Below are positions 17,547-26,500 of a DNA stretch of 64,000 nt, piece by piece. Made by a program: the position numbers and the translations under genes. Origin of the DNA: JANWKQ01 sp964624635 (GTDB taxonomy: Bacteria > Bacteroidota > Bacteroidia > CAIKAF01); contig CAZUXM010000011.1 of the NCBI GenBank assembly GCA_964624635.1, positions 1 to 64,000 of the forward strand, given 5' to 3'. Within the stretch, counting starts at the first letter, position 1; each line of letters begins with the position of its first letter. A model generated the notes under the pieces. The model saw nothing but the letters and a program-made list of their open reading frames with translations. It searched no databases and was not told the origin of the DNA.

Positions 17547-17626
17547 GCGACCAGCAAGAAGCTCATTATACCTATAGGTCTGTTTGTATAGGCATGAGGA
17601 CTTGTAATGAATGGTCCGAAGGTCGC
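17547..17626 (+). ncRNA. Candidate structured RNA element upstream of groES
   Basis: An 80-nt segment closed by GCGACC (17547-17552) pairing with GGTCGC (17621-17626). Inside are CCTATA (17571-17576) with TATAGG (17587-17592), TCATTA (17563-17568) with TAATGA (17605-17610), and GGAC (17598-17601) with GTCC (17614-17617). The last two cannot both be nested, so a pseudoknot or two alternative folds are possible. It lies between the secG terminator and groES, where it could be a leader or a small RNA. No known family is recognised; this is inference from base pairing only. Confidence 0.35.
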
Positions 17627-17707
17627 CAAATAAATGACATAAATTCGTTACTAATCTGTCAAAAAAACATAGCAAATACTGTATATTCGCTGCCCCAAAG
17701 GAAAAAA

Positions 17708-17740
17708 TGTCAGCACTTAGGGAATGGCACAAATTATGAC
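17708..17740 (+). promoter_or_regulatory. Possible groESL promoter with a -24/-12-like element
   Basis: TGTCAG at 17708-17713 and TGGCAC at 17725-17730, followed at the sigma-54 spacing by ATGA (17736-17739) where TTGC would be expected. The -24 half is perfect and the -12 half is weak. It lies about 45 bp before the groES ATG. No TAnnTTTG box is seen here. Confidence 0.4.
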
Positions 17741-17783
17741 ATAGGGCTGATACAAATTTGTTTAACCTATTAATTATATAACT

Positions 17784-18056
17784 ATGAGTAAGGTAACTCC
17801 TCTACACGACAGAGTAATTGTTGAAGCTGCTGCTGCAGAAGAAAAAACATCAAGCGGAATCATTATCCCGGATACTGCTAAAGAAAAACCACAACGCGGA
17901 ACTATTATCGCCGTTGGTGGTGGTAAAAAAGATGAACCGATGACCGTTAAAGTAGGTGATACTGTTCTTTATGGTAAATACTCAGGTACCGAAATTCAAA
18001 TTGACGGTAAAGACTATTTGATTATGAGAGAAAGCGACATTTTCGCAGTTATTTAG
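17784..18056 (+). CDS. groES: Co-chaperonin GroES
   Basis: 90 residues with the full GroES pattern: TPLHDRVIVEAA, the mobile loop EEKTSSGIIIPDTAKEKPQ, VGDTVLYGKYSGTEIQIDGKDYLIMRESDI. It forms the heptameric lid of the GroEL folding chamber. The start is fixed by the conserved MSKVTPLHDRV beginning. It heads the groESL operon, 88 bp before groEL. Confidence 0.97.
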   Translation: MSKVTPLHDRVIVEAAAAEEKTSSGIIIPDTAKEKPQRGTIIAVGGGKKDEPMTVKVGDTVLYGKYSGTEIQIDGKDYLIMRESDIFAVI

Positions 18057-18144
18057 TCATCGACAAGCTCAGACTGACATGATCGGTTTGAGTTATAATT
18101 TCAAATAAAAACAAGTATAAAAATCAAGTATAAAAAATAAAATT

Positions 18145-19782
18145 ATGGCAAAGCAAATAACATTTGATGTAGAAGCCAGAGAAAAACTTAAAAAAGGTGT
18201 TGACGCTTTAGCTAACGCTGTAAAAGTTACTCTTGGACCTAAAGGACGTAATGTAATTATAGATAAAAAATTTGGTGCTCCTACCATTACTAAAGATGGT
18301 GTATCAGTAGCTAAAGAAATTGAACTTTCAGATGCTATTGAGAACATGGGTGCTCAAATGCTAAAAGAAGTAGCCAGCAAAACTGCTGACCTTGCAGGTG
18401 ATGGTACCACTACCGCCACCGTTTTAGCTCAAGCAATTGTAACTGCAGGTTTAAAACATGTGGCTGCAGGTGCTAACCCAATGGATTTAAAACGTGGTAT
18501 TGATAAAGCCGTAACTAACGTAATTGAATCATTGAAAAAAATGAGCAAAACCGTTGGTGATGATTTTGAAAAAATTGAACAAGTAGCTACCATTTCTGCA
18601 AACAACGATAACTTTATTGGTAAGTTGATTGCTGAGGCAATGAAAAAAGTAGGTAAAGACGGAGTAATTACTGTTGAAGAAGCTAAAGGAACTGAAACTG
18701 AAGTAAAAACAGTAGAAGGGATGCAATTTGACAGAGGATATTTATCTCCATACTTTGTAACTAATCCTGATAAAATGGAAGCTGAATTAGATAATGCTTA
18801 CATTTTAATTACTGATAAAAAAATAAGCAGCATGAAAGAATTGTTGCCTGTTTTAGAAAAAACGGTACAAACCGGTCGTCCATTATTAATCATCTCTGAA
18901 GAAGTAGATGGTGAAGCATTGGCTACTTTAGTAGTAAACAAATTACGTGGTTCATTAAAAGTTGCTGCAGTTAAAGCTCCTGGATTTGGTGATAGAAGAA
19001 AAGCCATGTTAGAAGATATTGCTATCCTTACTGGTGGAACTGTAATCAGCGAAGAACGTGGTTATAAATTAGAAAATGCTGATTTATCATACTTAGGAAC
19101 GGCTGAAAAAATTACCATTGATAAAGACAATACTACTATTGTAAATGGTGCAGGTACTAAAGATGATATTACTGCAAGAGTAAATCAAATTAAAGCGCAA
19201 ATTGAACAAACTACCAGCGATTACGATAAAGAAAAATTACAAGAAAGATTAGCGAAGTTAGCGGGTGGTGTGGCTGTATTATATATTGGTGCTGCTACTG
19301 AGGTTGAAATGAAAGAGAAAAAAGACCGTGTAGATGATGCTTTAGCTGCTACCCGTGCTGCAGTGGAAGAGGGTATTGTACCGGGTGGTGGTGTTGCTTA
19401 CATCCGTACCATTGCTGCTTTGGAAAAATTAAAAGGTGATAACGAAGATGAATCTTTCGGTATCAATATCGTAAGAACTTCTTTAGAAGCTCCATTACGT
19501 CAGATTGTAGCGAATGCAGGATTGGAAGGTTCTATCATTATACACAAAATTAAAGAAGGAAAAGATGACTACGGATTTAATGCACGTACTGAAGTATACG
19601 AAAATATGTATGCTGCAGGAGTAATAGATCCAACCAAAGTAGGACGTGTTGCGTTGGAGAATGCCGCTTCTATTGCCGGTATGCTATTGACTACTGAGTG
19701 TGTTTTAAGCGATGAAAAAGAAGATAAACCTGCCATGGGAATGCCTGGTGGCATGGGTGGTGGTATGGATGGAATGTACTAG
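18145..19782 (+). CDS. groEL: Chaperonin GroEL
   Basis: 545 residues, the normal family length. Diagnostic blocks are KVTLGPKGRNVIIDKKFGAP, the ATP-binding GDGTTTATVLAQAI, VEEGIVPGGGVAYI and the flexible Gly/Met tail GGMGGGMDGMY. It folds proteins in the cytoplasm with GroES. Transcription ends at the hairpin at 19889. Confidence 0.98.
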   Translation: MAKQITFDVEAREKLKKGVDALANAVKVTLGPKGRNVIIDKKFGAPTITKDGVSVAKEIELSDAIENMGAQMLKEVASKTADLAGDGTTTATVLAQAIVTAGLKHVAAGANPMDLKRGIDKAVTNVIESLKKMSKTVGDDFEKIEQVATISANNDNFIGKLIAEAMKKVGKDGVITVEEAKGTETEVKTVEGMQFDRGYLSPYFVTNPDKMEAELDNAYILITDKKISSMKELLPVLEKTVQTGRPLLIISEEVDGEALATLVVNKLRGSLKVAAVKAPGFGDRRKAMLEDIAILTGGTVISEERGYKLENADLSYLGTAEKITIDKDNTTIVNGAGTKDDITARVNQIKAQIEQTTSDYDKEKLQERLAKLAGGVAVLYIGAATEVEMKEKKDRVDDALAATRAAVEEGIVPGGGVAYIRTIAALEKLKGDNEDESFGINIVRTSLEAPLRQIVANAGLEGSIIIHKIKEGKDDYGFNARTEVYENMYAAGVIDPTKVGRVALENAASIAGMLLTTECVLSDEKEDKPAMGMPGGMGGGMDGMY

Positions 19783-19888
19783 GAGACTTACGTTTCATGA
19801 TTCGCCGAAGGCGGAGAAATGAAATGTTAGTTGACTGTATCCCTGCGAATGCAGAGATCTCCATACAAAACACATATAAAACTAAAAA

Positions 19889-19917
19889 ACCGCTACGTAA
19901 CCACGTAGCGGTTTTTT
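19889..19917 (+). terminator. Rho-independent terminator after groEL
   Basis: Perfect 10-bp stem ACCGCTACGT-AACC-ACGTAGCGGT followed by T5. The A-run on the left may also terminate the convergent oxyR gene. Confidence 0.9.
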
Positions 19918-19924
19918 GTTAGCA

Positions 19925-20860
19925 TTATATATCCAAAACCAAAGTTCTACCTTTCGACAACATCTCTTCAGGAACCGATTTTTTAATATGCTCTGCCAAT
20001 AAATGTATAAGGTTGGTTTTAATAGGATCCTTAAACGTAACCATACTTATTTCACGAACCGGTACAGGTTGTTTAAAGCTTCTTAATTGTTCTTTACGGG
20101 ATTTGCTGAAATGCAAGGTAGCCAATTCAGGAACTATGGTAATGCCCATGTGCCTATCCACCAAATTTAACAGAGTTTCAATACTGCCTGCTTTATAATC
20201 AACCGCCGATGTAATGCTTTGACTTTTTTTAATTTCACAAAAATTGAGGACTTGATTTCTCATGCAATGACCTTCTTCTAACAGGAGTAATTCATTCAGA
20301 TTTAAATTTTTTGCTAGTACAAAATTTTTATTGTATTGGGTGTCTTTACCATTTACGTATAAATGGTATTTTTCATAAAACAAAACATGTTCACGCAAGC
20401 TATCAATATGTAATGGGGTGGCTAAAATAGCTGCATCAATTTTATGTTGTTTTAAAGCGTCAATGCAATGAGAGGTGGTTAGTTCATGAATAGACAATTT
20501 AACATCAGGAAAGGTGTTTATGAAATTTTTTAAAAATAAGGGCAAGAGGTATGGAGCCAGGGTTGGTATAATACCTATACGTAAATCACCTTTTAAAATA
20601 TTTTTTTCGGTATGGGCAATGTCCAGAATTAACGATGCCTCTTTTATAATCTTACGTGCCCCGGCAATAATCAGTTTACCTACGGGGGTCGGCACAACGG
20701 GTTTCATATTCCTATCAAAAATAACTACCCCTAGTTCATCCTCCAGCTTTCGTATCATCATACTTAAGGTTGCTTGCGTAACAAAACATGCTTCAGCCGC
20801 ATTCACAAAATGACGATGATCGTCAACGGCTATTATATATTCCAGTTGCTGTAAGTTCAT
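19925..20860 (-). CDS. oxyR: OxyR-type LysR regulator (hydrogen-peroxide sensor)
   Basis: 311 residues. The LysR winged helix-turn-helix is at the N-terminus (MNLQQLEYIIAVDDHRHFVNAA, VTQATLSMMIRKLEDELG), with a periplasmic-binding-like sensor domain after it. The redox pair Cys199 and Cys208 sits in GHCMRNQVLNFC, the same spacing and numbering as the E. coli OxyR disulfide pair. The start at 20860 is chosen because MNLQQLEY matches the family; an extension to 20884 would add eight atypical residues and run over the operator. An OxyR-type site lies 5 bp upstream, suggesting autoregulation. It is divergent from a carbonic anhydrase. Confidence 0.93.
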   Translation of the reverse strand: MNLQQLEYIIAVDDHRHFVNAAEACFVTQATLSMMIRKLEDELGVVIFDRNMKPVVPTPVGKLIIAGARKIIKEASLILDIAHTEKNILKGDLRIGIIPTLAPYLLPLFLKNFINTFPDVKLSIHELTTSHCIDALKQHKIDAAILATPLHIDSLREHVLFYEKYHLYVNGKDTQYNKNFVLAKNLNLNELLLLEEGHCMRNQVLNFCEIKKSQSITSAVDYKAGSIETLLNLVDRHMGITIVPELATLHFSKSRKEQLRSFKQPVPVREISMVTFKDPIKTNLIHLLAEHIKKSVPEEMLSKGRTLVLDI

Positions 20861-20865
20861 TTGAT

Positions 20866-20880
20866 ATAGATAAAATCTAT
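20866..20880. promoter_or_regulatory. OxyR half-site (ATAGATAAAATCTAT)
   Basis: Perfect fit to the LysR/OxyR half-site consensus ATAGnTnnnAnCTAT, an interrupted palindrome with T-N11-A geometry, immediately upstream of the oxyR start codon. A second half-site one turn away is only weakly visible. Confidence 0.65.
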
Positions 20881-20894
20881 CCAAAAATAAGATA

Positions 20895-20934
20895 AGATAC
20901 TTAGTAATCTACTTAACTAACTATCAGATACTTA
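20895..20934. repeat. Short repeats (TACTTA) in the oxyR / carbonic anhydrase spacer
   Basis: AGATACTTA occurs at 20895-20903 and 20926-20934, 31 bp apart (about three helical turns). A third copy, AATCTACTTA, lies between them at 20906-20915. These may be extra regulator-binding sites. Confidence 0.5.
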
Positions 20935-21057
20935 ATAAAAAATGCACAATTTCTTGCTCGTTTAATTATTTTTTAATATTATCGCTATTGAATTGGTTGC
21001 TACCTCCCGCAAGGCAACCCATTGTTGTATTTAATTAATTTAAAAACAAGATGTACT

Positions 21058-21681
21058 ATGAGAACACAAACTAAAGAAACGCAGACCCACCTAACTCCTG
21101 AGAAGGCGTTGGAAATCTTAAAAGAAGGCAATCATCGTTTTATTAATAACCTAAAAGCGAATAGAAACTTACTTCAACAAGTTAATGAGACCTCCAGTGG
21201 TCAATTTCCTTTTGCAACCATTTTAAGTTGTATTGATAGCAGAACTTCATCTGAGCTAATATTTGATCAAGGGCTGGGAGATATTTTTAGCATTAGAATT
21301 GCCGGTAACATTGTGAATGAAGATATTTTAGGTAGCATGGAATTTGCTACTAAAATAATTGGCACAAAAATTTTAGTGGTACTTGGACACACTAAATGCG
21401 GTGCTATAATAGGCGCTTGTAACCATGTAGAACTTGGAAACCTAACCTCACTATTACATAAGGTAAGACCAGCGATTGATAAAGAAACATTAACCTTGGA
21501 CAACCGAAGTGGTAGCAATGAAGAATTTGTTAATAATGTAACAGACTTGAATATTAGGCTAACCATCGACAGGATACGAAAAGAAAGTCCAATTATACAT
21601 GAGTTAGAACAAGAAGGTAATGTGAAAATTATTGGAGGAATGTATGATGTGGAAACCGGTATTGTTGATTTTTTTGAATAA
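21058..21681 (+). CDS. Beta-class carbonic anhydrase
   Basis: 207 residues. Zinc ligands are Cys58, His111 and Cys114, in SCIDSR and LGHTKCGA, with the Asp60/Arg62 dyad; all match the beta-carbonic anhydrase active site. It interconverts CO2 and bicarbonate in the cytoplasm. The ATG at 21058 is preferred over an upstream TTG at 21022 because it gives the standard start MRTQTKETQTHLTPEKALEIL and an AT-rich leader. No signal peptide is seen. Its divergence from oxyR raises the possibility of oxidative control, which is inference. Terminator at 21703. Confidence 0.92.
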   Translation: MRTQTKETQTHLTPEKALEILKEGNHRFINNLKANRNLLQQVNETSSGQFPFATILSCIDSRTSSELIFDQGLGDIFSIRIAGNIVNEDILGSMEFATKIIGTKILVVLGHTKCGAIIGACNHVELGNLTSLLHKVRPAIDKETLTLDNRSGSNEEFVNNVTDLNIRLTIDRIRKESPIIHELEQEGNVKIIGGMYDVETGIVDFFE

Positions 21682-21702
21682 CATCTGATCTCATATTAAA
21701 AA

Positions 21703-21731
21703 AACGTCTGAATTTTTCAGGCGTTTTTTTT
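21703..21731 (+). terminator. Rho-independent terminator after the carbonic anhydrase gene
   Basis: Hairpin ACGTCTGAA-TTT-TTCAGGCGT (one G:T pair), followed by T8. Confidence 0.82.
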
Positions 21732-21732
21732 G

Positions 21733-21795
21733 CAAAAAAAAGAAACCGCCCCATGATGAATGGAGCGGTTCTCGTTGTTTCAATAAAGAAACAAC
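21733..21795 (-). terminator. Double-hairpin 3' end of the T9SS cargo gene
   Basis: In minus-strand order, a perfect GTTGTTTC-TTTATT-GAAACAAC hairpin (21774-21795) is followed by AACCGCTCCAT/ATGGGGCGGTT (21744-21770) with a T8 run beyond. The second hairpin is the terminator; the first may stabilise the 3' end. Confidence 0.75.
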
Positions 21796-21813
21796 CTTAC
21801 TCGCTTTTTTCTA

Positions 21814-23472
21814 TTACTTGATAATAAGCTTTTGAGTTTTAACAGTATTGTTCAAGTTGATGTTTACTACATAAACACCTGTTGAGATACCATTGATATC
21901 TAATTGGAAAGTATTTTTACCGGCATCATATTGCATGTTATTCATTGTACGAACTACTCTTCCGTTCATATCCATAATAGCAATATTTAAATCACCTTGA
22001 TCTTTAGCATCAAATACTAAAGTAGTGAAACCTTCATTTGGATATAACGTAAGACCCAATACTTCTACTTCATCTTCAACACCAACAAATGAAATATTCC
22101 AAGCCCAACAAGAGTGATTAAGAAGAGGTGAACCCACTAACGGACGAGCATCATAATCAGTTAAACTATTGCCAAAAGTAGGACCTAATAATAATGCAGT
22201 AGTAGTAGTGATGGTGTCATTGTTATCAGCGTCGGCCAAAGTTGCTAAAGCACTTGCACCTGCAGATAAACATAAAGTATCCGCTTCACCATTACCCGTT
22301 TGTAATCTATAATATCTGGAAGGAGCCATTTGTGCTAAAATGTTACCACAGAATTGTAAAGTATCACCACAATAGTTAGCAGCAGTTCTCCAGTCATCAA
22401 GGAATAAACCACCACCTGAAGATGGGTAGCCAGTAAATACAGAGTTATAAACATCAATAGTAGAATTTCTACGGATGTGTAATCCTCTTCTGTAAAGTGA
22501 GTTAGTAGTATCAGTATTTCCGGTAAAGTTTGGACCAATAATAGTTACATTAGAAAATTGGGCGCTTGTTTTAGGTAAACGAGCTGAACCTGCTGCATCA
22601 TTATCAGATTCAAAACCATTTGATTGAGATTGGTCAGCATAACGAGAATCACGAATTGAGAACGCAAATTGAACACGTCCACTATAACCATTATCAGTAT
22701 CAAAATCATCATCCCATCCATGGAAAGCAACTATGTTTTTAACATCAACATTACCACCAAACCACTCAAATGAATCATCTCCTGATAAAGATACCTGAAC
22801 GTGGTCGATTTTAGTTTTTCTTCCAACTGAATACATACTAAGACCATTGATCTCAGAATTAGCACCTCCTAATGGAATACCGGCAAATTCAATACGAACA
22901 TAACTGAAGATACCTGAGCTATCATCGTTATTTGATCCACCATGAACACCTTTCATAGTAGCTAAACTACCTATACCTCCTTCAGCTAAAGAACCAGGGC
23001 TAGAAGCTAAATTATTTACAGCAGCACCACAAAATACTATTCCTCCCCAATCTCCATAATCACGATTACCTGCAGGAGCAGCAGAAGTAAATACGATAGG
23101 TTGTGCAGCTGTACCTTGTGCATTAATTTTTGCACCACGACCCACAATTAAACATGCGTTACCTGTTGAACGAATAACTGTACCCGGTTCAATAGTTAAT
23201 GTTACTGTACTATCAATATAAATAAACTGGTTGTTAATATAATATACGTTAGTGTTAGTCCAAGTAGTATTTGATGTAATATCACTTGTAACGTTAACTG
23301 TAGTAGCCGGATAAACTGTGTTTTGTGGGTCAAAATTTGCCCAAGAATCAGTCCAACGGTTAGCAGGAGAGGGAGCAAATGCTCCTGCATATGTAGTATA
23401 CTCCCAAAAAGCTTGCGAATAAGATGAAACTACAATAACTGTAGCAGCAAGAATGGATAAAACTTTTTTCAT
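21814..23472 (-). CDS. T9SS type A cargo protein with beta-helix-like body
   Basis: 552 residues when started at MKKVLSILAATVIVVSSYSQA (an upstream Met at 23520 would hide the signal peptide). The body holds the widespread Bacteroidota block LTIEPGTVIRSTGN, GDWGGIVFCG, SGIFSYVRIEFAG, VQVSLSGDDSFEWFGG and WDDDFDTDNGYSGRVQFAFS, with the spaced pattern expected of a right-handed beta-helix. The last 75 residues (LGLTLYPNEGFTTLVF to TVKTQKLIIK) form the T9SS sorting domain. It lies 155 bp downstream of a TonB-dependent receptor gene on the same strand, a pairing seen widely in the phylum. The ligand is unknown. Confidence 0.85.
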   Translation of the reverse strand: MKKVLSILAATVIVVSSYSQAFWEYTTYAGAFAPSPANRWTDSWANFDPQNTVYPATTVNVTSDITSNTTWTNTNVYYINNQFIYIDSTVTLTIEPGTVIRSTGNACLIVGRGAKINAQGTAAQPIVFTSAAPAGNRDYGDWGGIVFCGAAVNNLASSPGSLAEGGIGSLATMKGVHGGSNNDDSSGIFSYVRIEFAGIPLGGANSEINGLSMYSVGRKTKIDHVQVSLSGDDSFEWFGGNVDVKNIVAFHGWDDDFDTDNGYSGRVQFAFSIRDSRYADQSQSNGFESDNDAAGSARLPKTSAQFSNVTIIGPNFTGNTDTTNSLYRRGLHIRRNSTIDVYNSVFTGYPSSGGGLFLDDWRTAANYCGDTLQFCGNILAQMAPSRYYRLQTGNGEADTLCLSAGASALATLADADNNDTITTTTALLLGPTFGNSLTDYDARPLVGSPLLNHSCWAWNISFVGVEDEVEVLGLTLYPNEGFTTLVFDAKDQGDLNIAIMDMNGRVVRTMNNMQYDAGKNTFQLDINGISTGVYVVNINLNNTVKTQKLIIK

Positions 23473-23626
23473 GTTATATATTTTTTGCAATGATATAGCT
23501 CCAATATTACCTATAGCCAAAGCCTAAATTAATTTTGAATTAACTGAAATAGATTTATCAACACGATTTACAATTAAAACAAACATCTTTATTAATGATA
23601 GATTAAGTGAATATTAAGTGGGGTTA

Positions 23627-26464
23627 TTAAAACTTATACCCAACTGTAAAAGAAATTTGCTGCGCCATTCTTCTACCAATAATTTGGTTATCACCAACGT
23701 TAAAGGTTCCATCATTATTATTATCCTGATAATAATAAGCGGTTTGTGCCAGAAGGTCAGTAAAGTTCAATCTTAATTCTAATTTTTTCTTCAGGAATGT
23801 TTTGGTTAATTGAAGATCCATTACAAATCTTGGATTCTCAATAATGGCTCCGTAATCAACATTACCTACTGTCCATATTCTTGGTCCAATATAATTCATT
23901 GATAAATTCACTCCAAAATCATATTTACTATCATTATATGATAAACCCGCATTGATAATATAAGGGGATTGTCCTTGCATAGCTCTTTTAGTATTACCTG
24001 CAACACCACCTAAATCCACTTCAGAATAGATATAAGCAAAGTTTCCTGTAAAGCTTAAATCATCTAAAAATCTGGCATGTTTCTTTTTAATGAATGAGCC
24101 TATCGTAAAACGATATTCTAATTCAGCTCCGGCAGCATAAGCCGTTGGTACATTGAAGTAAGTAAATAATCTGGTACTCCCTGAAGGATACAATACTTTT
24201 TCAATAGGATTATCAAAGTATTTAAAAAATCCGGTAAGTGAAATCATTTGGCCTCCGGCAGGATACCACTCGTATCTTAAATCAACATTGGTAATCTTGG
24301 TTCTTTTTAAGTTTGGATTTCCTGAAGAGTAGGCATATACACCGTAATCATAAAATGTAAATGGAGCTAATTCTCTTGATTCAGGACGGCATACTGTTTG
24401 AGATCCTGATAAACGTAAATTCATTTTATCATTGATAGCAAAAATAATATTCATAGATGGTAATACATCAATCACATTTGTATCAATATTGATTGGAGAA
24501 CCTGTAGCATAATCAAACGTGCTTAATTGTTGACGGAAACTTTCCAACCTAGCACCCCAAATAAATTTTAATTTATTTTCAAAAAATGCATTTTCAAACT
24601 GAAGGTATGCAGCCGCTAATGATTGACCTGCTGTATAAGTATCTGAAGGACGTGTTGATTCTTTAATCATCAACCCCTCTACTCCCATATTTCTTGCATC
24701 AAATATTGAATCAATAGCATAAGTTGAAATGGCAGCAATATTTGCACCTGTTGATTTATAGTTTACATACCCCAGCTGTCTGGCAGAAAACTCTCTTTCT
24801 TTATGCATTAAAAAAGCGCCTGCTTTAAACTCATGTCTGGTTGGTCCTATTTTAAATGGTAATGTAAAATCGAATGATCCTGAATATGTATTATCCAATT
24901 GTTCAGAATAAAATCTACCTGCTTTATCTAACTGAACACCATTTGAAAATGGTACTGAATATGCCATGGTAGTATCTCCTAATACTCTTCTATATTCAAC
25001 AATACGGTTATCAGGTACAATTCTATTTAACCTGTTATATCCTGCACTCCATTCAAATTTTATTTTTGATTGTGGTAATACGTGTTCGCCGTTAAGTTGA
25101 GTAGAGAAAATATTATTTTGAGTATAGAACATATTATATGATCTGATATCAGATCCATTAGCTAAATCCTGACCTTCTCTAAATAAATATTGATCATTGG
25201 TGTTAACGTTAAATAAGTTTTTTAAAGAGATTCTATTATTGGCGCCATTCTTTTTAGAATATAAAAAGGCAATATTCCATAAAGCACCCCATGAAGTATT
25301 AAGATTGTATTGTTTATCATTATATTGTAATATCTTGCTTTGATCATAATCGTTTCTTTCAACCTCACGGTATTGTAAACGACTTGTATAAGTCAATGCA
25401 AATACACTCCCGAATTCCATTTTATCAGTAGTCGTTGATCTTTTTGATTTTGGAATAAGATTAGCATTGTGCCCCATAGAAAACTGGAAACTTGTACCGG
25501 GTGCTGCAATTTTAGTAGTTGCTGGAAAATTATTATTTAACTGTCTTGCATAACCCACTAAATTATCCTTTAAGAAGTTATTCTGATCATTCACTAATTG
25601 TTGGCTTGTTGGAAAAGCTCCTGGCAATCCTCGTGTTCCATCATCAATACCAAAAAAATCAGTGTTACCACCTCTCGACATTTTAAAATCACCAAAACTA
25701 GTCATCAAATCAAAAGTAGTACCTAAAGAAAACTGGTAATACGTTTTCTCCGGAATATCTTTTGTTCTTACATTAATTAATCCTCCGGCAAACTCTCCGG
25801 ATAAACTTGGCATAGAAGTTTTAATCACTTTCAAATCACTTAACATGGCTGATGGGAAAATATCAAATGAAAATGCTTTACGATCAGGTTCAGAACTAGG
25901 CAAAGGAGCCCCGTTTAAGAACGCTGCATTATATCTATCCGGTAACCCACGAATAATTACGAAATTATCCTGTATAGTTGCCCCACTTATTCTTCTCAAT
26001 ACATCAGAAGTAGTTCTATCAGCTGTTTTTTTCATTTGATCGGAAGAAATCCCGTCAAATAATACTGAACTATTTTTTTGTTCAATAATTAAAGCTGAAC
26101 TAGTACCTTTCATAGCGTCTGCCTGAACAGTATACGTTCCTAATTCGTTTACAGCTTCAGATAATATAACGCTTATGGGTTCAATTGTTTCACCCGATTT
26201 TACCTCCACCTTTTCTACTATTTTAGTTTGATACGATATGTAAGTAAACTGAACGTCATGAGTTCCTGCCGGAACTTCTAGTTTGAAGGTTCCATCAATA
26301 TCAGTAGCGGTTCCTTTGGTGCTACCTTTTAATGTTACACTTACCCCAATAAGGTCTTCTCCGGTTTTTTCATCAATCACCTTTCCGATGATGTATCCGT
26401 TTTTTTGTAAGTAAGCTGCTTGAATGGTAATGATTGCGAGTACGAGTAAGGCTACTTTTTTCAT
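23627..26464 (-). CDS. TonB-dependent outer membrane receptor with carboxypeptidase-like N-terminal domain
   Basis: 945 residues. After a signal peptide comes a CarboxypepD_reg-like domain (about 24-108: GYIIGKVIDEKTGEDLIGVSV, GTATDIDGTFKLEVPAG). Then a plug domain (DVLRRISGATIQDNFVIIRGL, YNAAFLNGAPLPSSEPDRKAF) and a 22-strand barrel ending in the aromatic QQISFTVGYKF. It imports an unidentified ligand using TonB energy. No SusD partner is present; instead the downstream gene encodes a T9SS cargo protein. A TAnnTTTG box lies about 30 bp upstream of its start. Confidence 0.92.
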   Translation of the reverse strand: MKKVALLVLAIITIQAAYLQKNGYIIGKVIDEKTGEDLIGVSVTLKGSTKGTATDIDGTFKLEVPAGTHDVQFTYISYQTKIVEKVEVKSGETIEPISVILSEAVNELGTYTVQADAMKGTSSALIIEQKNSSVLFDGISSDQMKKTADRTTSDVLRRISGATIQDNFVIIRGLPDRYNAAFLNGAPLPSSEPDRKAFSFDIFPSAMLSDLKVIKTSMPSLSGEFAGGLINVRTKDIPEKTYYQFSLGTTFDLMTSFGDFKMSRGGNTDFFGIDDGTRGLPGAFPTSQQLVNDQNNFLKDNLVGYARQLNNNFPATTKIAAPGTSFQFSMGHNANLIPKSKRSTTTDKMEFGSVFALTYTSRLQYREVERNDYDQSKILQYNDKQYNLNTSWGALWNIAFLYSKKNGANNRISLKNLFNVNTNDQYLFREGQDLANGSDIRSYNMFYTQNNIFSTQLNGEHVLPQSKIKFEWSAGYNRLNRIVPDNRIVEYRRVLGDTTMAYSVPFSNGVQLDKAGRFYSEQLDNTYSGSFDFTLPFKIGPTRHEFKAGAFLMHKEREFSARQLGYVNYKSTGANIAAISTYAIDSIFDARNMGVEGLMIKESTRPSDTYTAGQSLAAAYLQFENAFFENKLKFIWGARLESFRQQLSTFDYATGSPINIDTNVIDVLPSMNIIFAINDKMNLRLSGSQTVCRPESRELAPFTFYDYGVYAYSSGNPNLKRTKITNVDLRYEWYPAGGQMISLTGFFKYFDNPIEKVLYPSGSTRLFTYFNVPTAYAAGAELEYRFTIGSFIKKKHARFLDDLSFTGNFAYIYSEVDLGGVAGNTKRAMQGQSPYIINAGLSYNDSKYDFGVNLSMNYIGPRIWTVGNVDYGAIIENPRFVMDLQLTKTFLKKKLELRLNFTDLLAQTAYYYQDNNNDGTFNVGDNQIIGRRMAQQISFTVGYKF

Positions 26465-26492
26465 TCTAATTTTACATAGTTTAAATGATGCA

Positions 26493-26500
26493 CAAAGGTA
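26493..26500 (-). promoter_or_regulatory. Putative -7 box (TACCTTTG) of the TonB-receptor operon
   Basis: CAAAGGTA on the plus strand reads TACCTTTG on the minus strand, a perfect consensus match 29 bp upstream of the receptor ATG. No clear -33 element. Confidence 0.55.

Noticed and set aside
17547..17626. tRNA-like reading of the GCGACC...GGTCGC element
   Set aside because: No D-, anticodon- or T-arm of standard size can be fitted and the T-loop consensus is absent.
17451..17773. Open frames of 79-93 residues on both strands between secG and groES
   Set aside because: They overlap each other, the terminator and the palindrome, have no plausible start context and no recognisable protein pattern.
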